Notes under the pieces: generated by a model | Databases searched by the model: none | What the model saw: only the letters and a program-made list of their open reading frames with translations | Told to the model about the DNA's origin: nothing | Made by a program: the position numbers and the translations under genes | In this document: positions 25,342 through 37,300 of the stretch, one piece after another | How the letters are laid out: each line of letters begins with the position of its first letter | Numbering within the stretch: position 1 is the first letter of the stretch | Source: Spizellomyces punctatus DAOM BR117 | Lineage: Eukaryota > Chytridiomycota > Chytridiomycetes > Spizellomycetales > Spizellomycetaceae | NCBI RefSeq assembly: GCF_000182565.1 | Contig: NW_015971553.1 | Coordinates: forward strand, 124,001-188,000 | Length of the DNA: 64,000 nt | Direction: 5' to 3'

Positions 25342-26037
25342 AAGGTCGTCTGTTTGGTGTACCCACGGTGTGGCCGTGGCAGTGCATTTTGGTTCTTGTA
25401 TATTCTTTGGTTTCAATTCATTGAGGCATAATCACATCTTCCCTGATACTAATTTTGGTGGACTATTCTGAGTACCTCCGTTGTTTTGTTCCATTTGGAA
25501 ACAATACCAAGATTTGTATCCCATCATCAGGGTTGTGGATTGTCTGCGGAAAATTGTCTCAAATGGGAAATTTATATCTTTATTTACCGAACAATCACCT
25601 CTCCGAACAACATTAAGGGATAATAGACAGGTCTAGCTTTAAGACTGATACAACACGCTCCCTTGGGGATCCGGGCGCCACGGTCATCATCATGACAGCG
25701 ATCTGACTTTGGAAGCAAAACAAAATCGCTTTTGGAGTCAATTACCCAGAAATTTCCTTTGATATGAGGCGCACTGAACTTTGGCAGATCCTTACACATC
25801 CTTACTGGGTAGCTGAGCCGGTACGGATACGGCCTAGTAGAATCCCATAGTTTAGATGACAAAGAATAATCTCATCTTAAGAACAATGGCTTCCGGTAAA
25901 GCAAAAACCATGTATCGTCTCACAGTGCTCAATCGGACACTCTTGCGCTACTTTCTTTAAAGCGGAGAATAGCTCTGTTTTCTCGAGTTTATTTTCACAT
26001 ACTCGTGCTTCTTTCGTGTTTCGTTATTCTAAATAAG
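25342..26037. other. Intergenic spacer
   Basis: Lies between the CBS gene and the membrane-protein gene, both on the plus strand. A 92-codon open frame at 25584-25862 (-) has a reasonable composition but starts at a non-ATG codon and is not supported. Otherwise nothing recognised. Confidence 0.45.
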
Positions 26038-27720
26038 ATGGTGCCCGTTGACCAAGACCTGGTATGGCGCTCTTCCGGGATTTTCGGAGCTTATTCAGAG
26101 CCGGACATCTAATGTATTTTTCCTGATACCAGTGGCTAAACTCGGAATGGTGTGATTGGAGGTGTAGGTAGAGTCTCTTTCCCGGTTATATCGAGTTGAA
26201 TTTTAACCCGGCAACGGATACAGGGCGCATCACTGGCTGTGAACACGCAGAAGTTTGGAAGGGGTTTTATATCGGTATGTCAACTTCTCACAACCTTGTC
26301 AATATTATAATCCTCTGACAAGACTTTGTCCTTTTTAGCCCATACAATCGCATGCTTCATCCTAGTTAGTGAGTGTTGCCCTTGCAGGCGGTGACCTCAA
26401 AGTTAGGAAACCCATTAATGTCATTTCCGTAGTTCTCGGCTCGTGGGTCATCTACAGAAGGGTGTACAGAGACCTCTGGCAAAAGAAGTTAAGGCTGTTT
26501 GAATTTAGCAATGGAATTGTGAAGCCCCGCGGTACCGAGGTCTTCTTGATTGCCTCGTGTGTGCATCTTTTTGGTATGCAGCTGATTACTGCGTCTTTCT
26601 GTACTCCTGCACGGTTATTCACAGCAGTATCTCAACAGGAAGAGGACTTTATACCGCAATCGTGCTCGGGGACGGATTCAAGAGTCAGGCCGCGGCTGAA
26701 TTCATGGTATGCGCATCACATGTGTTCAGCCTGGGAGATGGTTTAATTTACCTGCTATTGCAGCATGAATGGCCCTGGGAGACTTTGTACTTTGCTTGCG
26801 TCTCCTTCACAATTGGAATGTAAGTAGCTGCCGATCCATCATCATAAAAGAATTTCTTCAAACCTCTTACTTTCTTCACAGTATTCATGCTACGCCAAAG
26901 ACCTATATGAACGGCAAAGGAACTTTGGATGAACTTAGTACTCTCACAAAAGTTCGACTCCCCAGTCAACGCACGCTCAACTTTCTTTTCTACTTCTTCA
27001 ATGCTCTGCCCCCTTTGACACTTCCATGGTTCTCCATCATAGACGGATATGGCCGTGATACTGAAAACTACGTCTTGGCTAATGCATTCAATACCGCACA
27101 TTATGTTTGTTGGTCAGCCTATTGCTGGTCGTTGGCAGCCGTTGTGCTGTATTTTGGCCTTAAGATGGTCATGATCTTGAAAGCCAATGCGGTGACGGGA
27201 GTGAAATCTTCGGAAAACGGGGTGTCACAGACTACTCTTCTGAAAAGGGCTATGATTATTGTGAGTTTCTTGTTTGCTTTTGAAGGTAATGTTGCGCACG
27301 CGTTCTGTGAAACTGATTCCTGTTCTGCTTCAATATGCAGCTGATTGTTACCCTACTCGGAATAACTGTTATTCTGATAAGCTTCGCTATCGTTCTCATC
27401 GTTTACGCCATTTGGAGGAGATTGGTTCAAGGCATCTTTCCTCTCTCCGTCATTGTTGGATTTATTTGGATCTTTGTCACACCTTTTATGATAGCACCCA
27501 TATATGTCGCCGTAGGCCTGGGGTGAGTTGGATATTATTCGCTATTTATTATCTGGATGGCTCACATGTCGTGTTTTGCAGAATCATTCATAGAAAGCCC
27601 GCTCCCGCAAGCAGCAGCAACAAATCCGGTAGTAAGGGCTCACAGTCTCAAAGTGAAAACTCGACTACAAGGAAATCAAAGCAGTCCCTGGCGAAGAGTG
27701 GTAATGCCCTTAATGCTTAG
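26038..27720 (+). CDS. Polytopic (about seven-helix) membrane protein
   Basis: About 400 aa. The downstream exons are secure: 26509-26819, 26882-27260, 27341-27522 and 27582-27720, with hydrophobic helices such as LNFLFYFFNALPPLTLPWF, VCWSAYCWSLAAVVLYF, LIVTLLGITVILISFAIV and VIVGFIWIFVTPFMIAPIY, then a short S/K-rich cytoplasmic tail. The N-terminal exons are less certain: 26038-26061, 26133-26163, 26224-26274, then either 26339-26368 plus 26403-26461 (needing a 34-nt intron) or 26388-26461 directly; both keep phase. Topology resembles a 7-TM receptor, but no family motif was recognised, so receptor function is only a guess. Confidence 0.7.
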
Positions 27721-27738
27721 GCAGATATGATGTGACGA

Positions 27739-27925
27739 GCAACTAGTTGTTTGTTGAGATGAATCATTGGAGATATGTTATCTCCGTCGTCTATTCAATG
27801 TAGTCATCAGAGATAGCCATTCTTTACCAACTAGTTGACTGATGGGATGAATGCATTTTTCTCATTGGAGATATGTCTCCGTCATTGATTCAATATAGTC
27901 GTCAGTAATAGTCATCTTTAACACC
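27739..27925. repeat. Imperfect tandem duplication, two ~90-bp units
   Basis: Both units (27739-27827 and 27828-27925) begin CAACTAGTTG and share GGAGATATG, a TCTCCGTC block, ATTCAAT.TAGTC and a TAGxCAT tail. The second has a small insertion. The repeat lies just after the stop codon of the membrane-protein gene, in its presumed 3' UTR. Confidence 0.7.
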
Positions 27926-28402
27926 GGATTAACCAGGAGGGAGTCCGAAGACACTTCTCAGGGCCCGAGACGCATATCTGCTTTCAACTTTATTTCATTA
28001 CGCTTAAGCTAATTCCTTAAACCCGTGGGAATTGGTGATGTGTGAAGGGCAACCCGACTTTATGGATCTTACAGAATTATTGAAAAAAATTCCTTCATCT
28101 AACCCCATCACAAACCATATCCTCTGCATCAGGAAGGGAGCAAATACTGTGACCTTTTCAAACAGTCGGCAGTGTTGGCAACCGGCGAAAGCATGCAGAA
28201 GAATCCGATTTATGCATGAGCGGTGTGACTCACAGGATGATGCACTCACGTGATCTGAAGCTAGTCACTTCGCGTAAAAAAAGGCTGGGTGCAAAAGCCT
28301 GCTTTGGCGAGTAAGTGGTTGAGATAGTAGCAGACTCATCAGCTTTTAGGCCTTTACAATAGAACACTTGTCGCAGCAAAACCAAAAAGCACGATCTTGC
28401 AC
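27926..28402. other. Upstream region of the NELF-A-like gene
   Basis: No gene recognised. The opposed open frames at 28004-28249 (-) and 28032-28253 (+) shadow each other and look like noise. Confidence 0.45.
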
Positions 28403-31117
28403 ATGGACGATCCCGGCTTGGCAGCTAACAAAGAGCAAGTGTGGCAGAATGTCTCAAATGCCGTCTCCCGTGACTGGGGTCTCTACGAAACTGTCTCTGT
28501 GAACCTTGATAAAAACTTGTTGGAGTATATAGTGAACGAGCGGTGGCCTACAATTCAGGGAGCTGAGCATAGTGCTTTGCGTGCAGGCCTGGTGCTGGCG
28601 GTTCTCATACCATCGCGGAAAAAGTTGATGTTGGATGCCAAACCTGCTGCTGAGAAGGTGAGTGGATGATTTACCTGGGCTATTGTGCGCAGGTCCTAGC
28701 GTTGTGGGTTCGGCGATCAGAACTCAGACTGTCGACTGGTCTGTCAGTCGACCCCACGTCTCCCGCTGTCTCCGTTGCCTGCCGCCATCCCAGCTGGTTA
28801 CCGCCGCAAGCTTTTTCAAGGGGCATGGGGGTGTTGTGGAAGGTTGACACATAGGGACTGTGTTCATCGGACTATAGACATCTATATACATGTAGAACGT
28901 AAGGCGGGTTTTTTATGTGGGGGAAGGATGTTCACACGCATGTTGAGGAGAGAGAACCGATTCAGTGGACCAAAAGTCCCAGCTTCAAAAGCATTAGAGA
29001 CAAACTGCCAAAGTGATGGACAGGTGCTTGCTTGCTCAGTTGATGATTGGTGTCAATATCGTATCTTTTAAGAACACTATTGCCCACTCTCAACATCATG
29101 GCGGCGCTGTTCGCAATTCTGGCCATGTCTGCAAATGCTTTCCCCACCCCACCTAGTTCTTGCATAAATGTCTCCTGCATTTGCCACAGCGTCCGCTATG
29201 TAGCCTGTATCTGTATGTCTGTATGTCCTATATGGTGCGAGTATCTGACCTCGGCATTTCGCCATTCCGCCATTCCATTTTCACATGCAGTTGGTCGCCT
29301 TAGCCCAACAAGACGAGGACGAATATGTCCGCGCCCTGGGAACGCTGGGCGGAAATCGAGTCAACGGAGGAAAGTTTGACGTTGAAATTGACAGGATGGG
29401 GCCTACATTCGTCGATGCACACAAGAAGCTGAAAGAGTCATGTAAGTGTAGCGACCCATCGATTTAGCGTTGTCAGCAGATGGAACTAATATTTATGTCC
29501 TCTTGCCATTGATATCAAGTGAGCTCCCTCGACTTCAAGTTTTATCCCCGTGAATTCTCGTATCTGAATGACCGAGTCATTCAGTCCATCAAAAGAAGCG
29601 GTTCGGACCACGTCGAGAAACCTGGCCTTAACATTAAGGCCGGGCACGGTGTGCCTTCCTTGTTGGAACGCCTGAAGAGCTATGGATTCAAAAGAGAACC
29701 AGGTATCACAATGTGGTTCTATCTCGCAGAGTTCCGCGGACGTTCAAAGCAATGCGATATCTCACACATCGTTGAATCTGTATAGTGCCCTCACCAGTGA
29801 GCCCCGCAACCCCAATGGAGATTCCGAAAGTCTCTTCACCCACTACCATCTCTCCAACCACTGCAACACCGAGTACACCAGCATGGATGCTTAGAAAAGG
29901 CGCTGGTGGTTTGAAAAACTCTGCATATGGCACAAGACGTGAGTATACCATATGGTCATGCGCTGCCAACGGCCTTTCTGAAATCTCTTATAGGCACAAG
30001 TGCCGGAACCAGCGGTCTCCGCAAAGGCTTCGAACGTGAACGCAAAGTTGCCATCCTTGGTTTGGACGAAATGCGAAGGGTAGAAGACGCAAGAAAAGCG
30101 GAGAAGGACGGTGAGAAAATCTGTTCTCGATGATGTCCGACCTGGTGGATTTATCTCCCATTGTCGTCTACAGAAAAGAAGGCAGAAAAGGAACGCAAAC
30201 AACAGGAAAAACAACGGGAAAAACTGGAACGTGAGCGACGAAAAGAGGAAGAGATCCAGAAAAAGATCGAAGAGGAGGAAGAAAAGTTGGCTGAAGAGAG
30301 GAAATTAGCTGTCGAAGAGGAGCAGCGGGCATTGGAAGATAAGGAATCAGCAGTCGAAGAAGCAAAGCAGGCTGCTTTGAATGGGCAGTCGGACACAAAT
30401 CCCATTGACGACATGAATACTATGAATGCCCACGAGTCAGTCGAGGAGCGGCATACAGGGCGTACGTAGCTAGTTTCATTGTAGTGGATATATGGTCACA
30501 TTTAACATACTCTCGCTCTCGTGCAGGCTTGAAGAGACGCCTCAGTCTAAGTGATTCTGAAGGTAACATACCATCTGCTGAACGTTTTTTCTGCCTTGGT
30601 CTACCTGATACTAACATCAGCACACAGATCCCGACAAGCGACACAAAACGACAGCTAGACGGACCACACTGACACCTCCTCCAATTTTATTCGATCCATA
30701 CCTTACTTCCTCTCGAGTCCAGTCTCCTGAAACTGTTTTAGGTCCAGTGAAATCAGAATCCCCGGATCGTGCTGATACTGAAGAGTCAGCGCAGACGCCA
30801 GAGCGACAATCTGCGGAACAGACGGCGGCAGTCATATTAGGTGATGCTGATGTGAGCGTGGAACACCGGGAGAAGCTGGTGGCCTTCTTACTGGGACAGT
30901 ACGGTAAGCGCGATATTCCTCTCTTCGTATGTTGCATTGAGATGGCCTGAATCATCCACCAACAGAACCCCATGCTGAGATATATCGCATTTCACTGGGT
31001 GTGGCAAATATACCGGGCAAAAGCGGTCGTCTGGTACCAAAGGAGGTCATAATCGAATTGGATTATGCTGCCGCGAAATGGTCAAAACGGGCAAAACCGA
31101 TCAAGTCAGCAAAGTAG
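28403..31117 (+). CDS. NELFA: NELF-A homologue (negative elongation factor subunit A)
   Basis: Nine exons (28403-28657, 29291-29441, 29520-29702, 29786-29938, 29994-30110, 30174-30461, 30527-30562, 30628-30903, 30966-31117) give 536 aa, against about 528 in human NELF-A. NELF pauses RNA polymerase II just downstream of promoters. The N-terminal helical domain aligns: SALRAGLVLAVLIPSRKKL then AAEKLVALAQQDEDEYVRAL, as in the mammalian SAVKLKLLLGTLHLPRR region. A middle block LRKGFERERKVAILGLDEMRR parallels LLRKERGVKLLDISEL. The C-terminal domain (EKLVAFLLGQYGE, IYRISLGV, EVIIELDYAAAKW) parallels the mammalian domain with VFEMNYATGQW. Residues ~287-360 form a long E/K-rich coiled coil. Intron 1 is 633 nt, far longer than any other here. 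Confidence 0.85.
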
Positions 31118-31395
31118 TGAATTGTGGCCGTTGTGATTGCAAAAGTGCGTTTATCAACGTATGATACCCCATTCTGTGTAGCTATAGCTTTGGTCGCAAT
31201 TTTGACAATAGCCATTGATGTGAAGCATAAACAGCAGCGCTCACTGTGACTTTGTAGACGTGATTCATGGCTTGAATTTAAGAGTATATCCTACTCGGGA
31301 CACTCCATATGTATGATCGTTGCAGCATTTTAGCATATACAGTTTCATGGCAGTCAGAAAAAATGTTATCTTTGTGCACATCTGACCAATACTGC

Positions 31396-34300
31396 TCATG
31401 TCAATGTGTCAATCTCAGAGCGAATTTCCTGCATCACATCAATACAATCCAGCTCAAAGAATGTTCCTCTGCGCTTTAGCTCCTCCACCAACCCCGTCAG
31501 GAGCTCAAATCCTTCCGCAGTTGACTTGTCCCCAAGCGCGCTCAAACACCCCAAGAGCGGCTCACTAAGAAAGATGACACATTTGCTTCGTGCTCTGCTG
31601 AGGGCCACATTGAGGAGGTTGCGGGAGAAGAGAAATGTGGTTTCCGATGATGGATGTGAAGACGCGTAGAGGATTAGAGTGACATCTGATTCCATCCCTT
31701 GCGATTTGTGTATTGTAAATATTTGAGGTGTGGGCGTTTCTGGAAGGAGTTGTTGCAACGGCAGTCGCTTTTTGTGGTGTGTTATTAGGTGAAGGATGGA
31801 CATTGGTCGGGAATGAGGAAGTCGACGAAGAAGGTTGGTTACATTCGCTGCTAATGCAGCTTCAGCCGATTCAATTAACGAACTCTTCCGAGTCCTGTCT
31901 CTGCAGATTGTAAAGTACGTGAGCAGTATACTACTAAATTGGCCAAGGAGATCTTCTCTCACCTCAAGATCACCATAACCATTGGTTTCCGTCTATCCAC
32001 GATGGTCGCGAAGACTGGTACTAGACTTTTGGCAGTTCGGATGTGTTCTTGGAATTCGGGCCGGGAGATGGGATTTCGTCCAATTATTTGCCCGATATTC
32101 TGCCGGGCAATTTCAGATGTGGCTGGTGCATAACTGGAGTACCCGACGAATCTACGAAGAATGCTCGCAGAGACCTGAATTGAAGAATAGCGTAAACATG
32201 GTACAGATAGTGAGAGTAGGTGGTTGTTTGTTACCTTATTCAATCTCCAGGTATCAACCAAACTAACCGGTACAACCCCTTCCCCGCCACGTCTAACGAT
32301 CCAGTTGAACAGGCTTTCACCCAACCAACCTTCGTCTCGTTTCGCCCCGAGTCGTCCTTTTGCCAGCGTACCAATCTGCAAATGATCCCCCACCATTAAA
32401 ACGGACCCGTTACGAGGGCACCACGGCAAAAGCTGCAATGCTACGCTCGTCTCAAGAATGGGTAAAAGAGATGCCTCTTCAATGCAAAGCATTACATCCG
32501 CTTCTGACATGTATGGGAGGACATGTGCAACCTTTTGCAATGCCCAGACGGTGCCTGCAATGACGACGTGGCGTTTGGCTTTCAGCATATTTTGCAAGGG
32601 TGTGTGTGAACATTTTCGGCTGCACTGACAGCGTTTTGAAGTTGTTGTGTAGTATATTATTTTGCCTTCAAAAAGACGAGGCGTGGATTCGGAAGTTGTC
32701 AGCCGAATGATGCGAGCTCCAATATCGGGACTGTTTGTGTGCTGAAGCATTTTTTGGATGACAGTGTCAATTGCGCTATGAGTTTGAGCGGCAAGTAGAA
32801 TAATCTGGGATCTGGTCGGGCGATGGACGATAGCTTGATGTATTCTTGAGAGGATGAGAGCACCAAGGAAGAAGCTTTTACCTACGAGATAGAAATCAGG
32901 CACAATTTGTGTGGGTGGAAAGTCTAGCTCAGATCTTACCTGTTCCAGGAGGTCCAATGAGAAGCTGCACCGGACGACTCTGGATTGCTTTTATGATAAC
33001 TTTGTGCTGTCGAGTCAAAGTAATTTTCTTCCCGGCATCCACAGCCAAACAGCCATCCTCATCTATGGGCCACCAACCATTCATTGGAATACCATTCGGT
33101 TTTGACGAGGGCAAAACGTCACCATTCACAAGTCGCATGACAACTGGGAGAGTTTGCTCATCATCGCTTCGTCCAATGTTTTGTGTTACAACATCGGCAT
33201 CCAAAGCCTGAAGATGATTGAGGGCTGGCTTGAGAGTTTGATTGGTATAGCGTCGGAAAAGCAGATACTGAGTGGAGACTGAAAGATTTGTTTGCGCATC
33301 AAAATTGAGAATGACATGTTCACTTGTTACATTGTCTTCGAAGTGAATGGTTGCAACGCAAAGATATGATGCATGGCCACGATCTGCTGCCCGCTTTGCC
33401 TGATACCGGTTGAATGCATCACACCTAAACATTGAGGAATATGAGAGATCCCGATGTAGAAGCAGTTCGGTTCGAAGTTGCTGATCATCCTCGGGTATCA
33501 CAAAATACTGGGTAAAGGCTGCTGGCTCGGTGCTGATTTGGTCGTCTATCGCTTCGGACATTATCTGGCATTGCCACGATTTGCCATTGTCTAGTGCTTT
33601 AATGGGCAAGACTACCATGGGACTGACAGCAAGCAGCCGCTCTTGTGAAAGCTCCTGCATATCTCGAGTAGCGTCCATGAGCCGCGAATACGCTAGCTGA
33701 GATAGCAAAGGTGTGCGAATCTGTAGTGGGGGTACGAAAGTGAAGGGCTTTTCTTGAATGGGTAGGAGGAGAGGCGTTGTAACCTTGTACATGTTCTGAA
33801 TGACGGCGAAGGTGCTGTTGATATAAGTGAATAGTTCGCTGTCCACTCTTCGTTCCATCTCCTCGATGTTACCATTTTGGCTTATTCGGAGATTATGGAT
33901 GTCAACGGCCAGCGTTCCTCGCGGGTCCTCGCGGACAAAGGCGGAGACATCAACAATGTCAGCCCCAGTCATAATATGATGCAACTGCGATATCGTAGAA
34001 ACGGGAAAAGGCAGCGCAAACATTGTGCGAGCCTCTTCCACAGCACACAGAGCACCTGTATGTACTCTTGTTGGATCGGCATGGCCTTCCTTCATGGCGG
34101 CCCCTATAGCTTCATCCACCACAATTGTTCTCAGCATGGTCTCCGCTGCTATTTTTACTTGACTATTAGTACCACCTTTGGCAAGTACGTCCACTAACAT
34201 CACGCCGAAGTTTCCCAGTTCCTCGGCTTCGCCTACCCAAACAGTGAGACTTTTTCCAGCGGTTTCTGCTGCTGACATGATACTGTGCAGTACGTTTATA

Positions 34301-37300
34301 TAGGCTTCAACCGTTGTGGGCGTTCCCACAGGGTAGACTTTCCAAGAACTTAGCGACGTCCCCGCAAAAATTCCATATCCGAGGAGGAGAGGGGTGTGGT
34401 CAATGGGGTCTTGGGAAATGCTGATAATCAGGGTTTGGTCTGAGCGGCAAGGAATCCGGAGGGAAGGTCGATTGAGATGAATGAGACGACTGGATTTAAC
34501 CGACAAAGCCTGTGGAACGTAAGGAACAAGTGTATTCCAAATTGAAGACAAAGAATCCTCACCCGTAATGCAGGTTTGTCAATTACTCGGCTGGCTTTTT
34601 CGTTTGGACTTCCCAAATCTTCAATATCTCGAATTCCTAATTCCCCACACAGGTCTTTTACCCGTCTATTCACCCCAGGGACAATCATCAAATCCATCTT
34701 CTCTTTTGCTTCGTTATAGCATTCATTCAAGTACTTGCAATCAGCACAATCCGGTGTGAGGTGGAAATCGGCTTCACCTTCAGGTGAAAGAATACTGGGA
34801 AGCTCATTGGTAAAAAAAGAGCGGATGCCCAAAGTGATATTTGGAATAGAAAAGGGAATCCGTTCACCGGGTTCCAATGGATAGTTGACTCCACTAGGTT
34901 GTCGGTCAGAACCTGGGAGCCATATTTGCCCAACTTGATCGATTACTATCTGGTGATTCTTTGCAAGCTGCAACATCGATTGTAGTATCATGCTATAAAG
35001 CGAGACTTGTATTTTCTGCGAAGGAAAAGTGCGAGGTGAATCCGTTGTCGATAATCCAACAAAATTGCTTCCTACCTGGTATGCTTTGATCCCAGTACTG
35101 AACTTTGCATCGATTATCTGAAGCACAGTAGTACCATTTTCAGCCCTTGTCAAGTGGAGAAAGTCTGGCTTAATGGTCTTGATACGTGGCTGCAAGCGGG
35201 CTCCCGATCTTGCCAAGCCAATCATGGCATTCACCTCGACCGGCACTTGAATGTTCGGCTCGTAAATATAGTGGCCGCTAGGGACACGTTCTATCAGAGC
35301 AATAAGTTGCTCTGCTGAGCCGACCTTTTCGCGAGATGAGCACATATAGCCGCTCTTCTCGATCCACTCCGTTATTCGCCGCTCCCAGTCATCTCCGCTG
35401 CGCTTTAAGAGTGAAGAAATCGGAGTATCGTTTCCATTCTGGAATGCGACCAATGGCGTTGCAAGGCGATGAAGGAGTCGAGGACAGCGCGTAATAAAGT
35501 AGCTCGCAATCTTTGTTGCACTCAAAGAGTGAGTTTCTGGGAGAAGCGGCCCGAATGTACCGGTGACATCATGCAAACTTAGGCTCGTCAAAGGTAGGCT
35601 GGAGGGTGTTGGCTGACCAGGTAAATTTGACGGAGTGGGCGAATACGACAATGAGCACCCTGTCATATTTTCTTGCGACAGCGCACCAATAGTGGTTCGT
35701 TCGGAATCTTGGGTAGGACAGCTCATGGGAGTGGCGATATGAAGCTTTTGCGAGACGGCGGCACCATCCTCTTCTTCATGATCACTCAATTCCAAATCCT
35801 CCGTAACCTCAGCAAAGATACACCTTGGTTGGCTCCAAGACACGCTCCTCGATTCCATAAACTCCTCCATCAATGTACGCCATGTCATTGTGGTCGGTGC
35901 ACCAAAGAACACGATATGGAGTGTGTACTTGGCTCTAGTCAGCGCTACATACACCCTTCTTCTCTCCTCCTCGCCTGACACCCCAATTTTACCGTTCTTA
36001 AGCTTTAAGAGAACAAACACATGGCCACGCTCTAAACCCTTGGCACCATGGATGGTTGAAATGAGGGTTTCTGCGAGAACATTGGTTGTCTCCGCTGTGC
36101 AAAAATCTGTGAAACGAGAGCACTCATCGTTACGGTAAGCGAGGATGGCGATGTCCGATGATGGAACGTTTTCCATTGCTACTAGTTTAGAAGCGGTTTT
36201 GTATGTGTGCCGGCACGCTTCGTCGAGCTAAAATTCATAATTATAAACAAATGGTTGATAAGTGATCTTTAACTTGAACCACCCATTGTACCGCTTACTG
36301 TAGTTTCGTAACAGACTCCAATGTCGCTACAGTTCATCTCTCTGCTGCCAGCAGGGACGCAAGATCTGAAGGCCCCTTTGTTTTCCTTTTGCCGTCGGGA
36401 CGCCAACGCAATTACCGAAGAATTGAAATCAATGATGCTCTGAATTGTACGATAGTTCGACAAGAGGGTGACTTCATTGAGATGATGACGGTCAAATCGT
36501 TTCTTGAATCTCTCCATAACCTCTGGAGCTGCACCACGAAAATGATAAATCGTCTGATCATCGTCTCCGACGACTGTGATTCGGTAAGGCCTGGGCGATT
36601 TTTCGATACCTGGGGAGCGGCTTCCGGATATCATATGTTTAATAAACATCTGGCGTCCAATCATACCGATGTTAGTTTCCAGACCATTTGTCGAGTACCA
36701 AACAAATTACCTCTTGCCATCTATCAACATCCTGAAATTCATCCACGAGAAGGTAATACTGGTCTCGGAAGTGTTCCGCCAGCTGCGGAGTCGAGCTAAG
36801 ATGCTTCACCACCCGTATCAATCTCGCTCGATGTGTACATATTCCCTCCCTCCATAGTTCATGTTCAATCTCCGTGATTCTCTCGGCATACGGCCGCAAC
36901 GCATCACATAGATGAGCAGTGCGATAAAGCGAGCTCAGTGCGTTCTCCAAAGACGTCCTGGACGCCTCGATATCGGGATTTGATTCATAGAGTCGGTCCA
37001 ATAGCTTTTTAATATATTCCTCGTCTGGAATGACAGTGTTTGGAGGATCTTCGATGAACTGGCGGCAATAAAATGAGGCGAGAGAATCGATGGTGCGAAC
37101 AAACGGCAAATTAATAGGTCTGTGATACCCCGCCAGTGAACTTATACGAGTCTTCAAGGTTTCCGCTGCATTTTTTGTAAAGGTGATGACAATCAGTCTG
37201 TGGGGAGAGATCTGTTGGGACAAGAGGAACAGGATCCTGCCAACTAAAGTAGCGGTTTTCCCTGTGCCTGGACTGCCAAGTTATGAGAAACATCTTCAAT

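Noticed and set aside
29098-29379. Separate small secreted protein inside the NELF-A intron
   Set aside because: The frame overlaps the next coding exon in another phase and lacks its own splice or stop context; kept only as a comment on the long intron.
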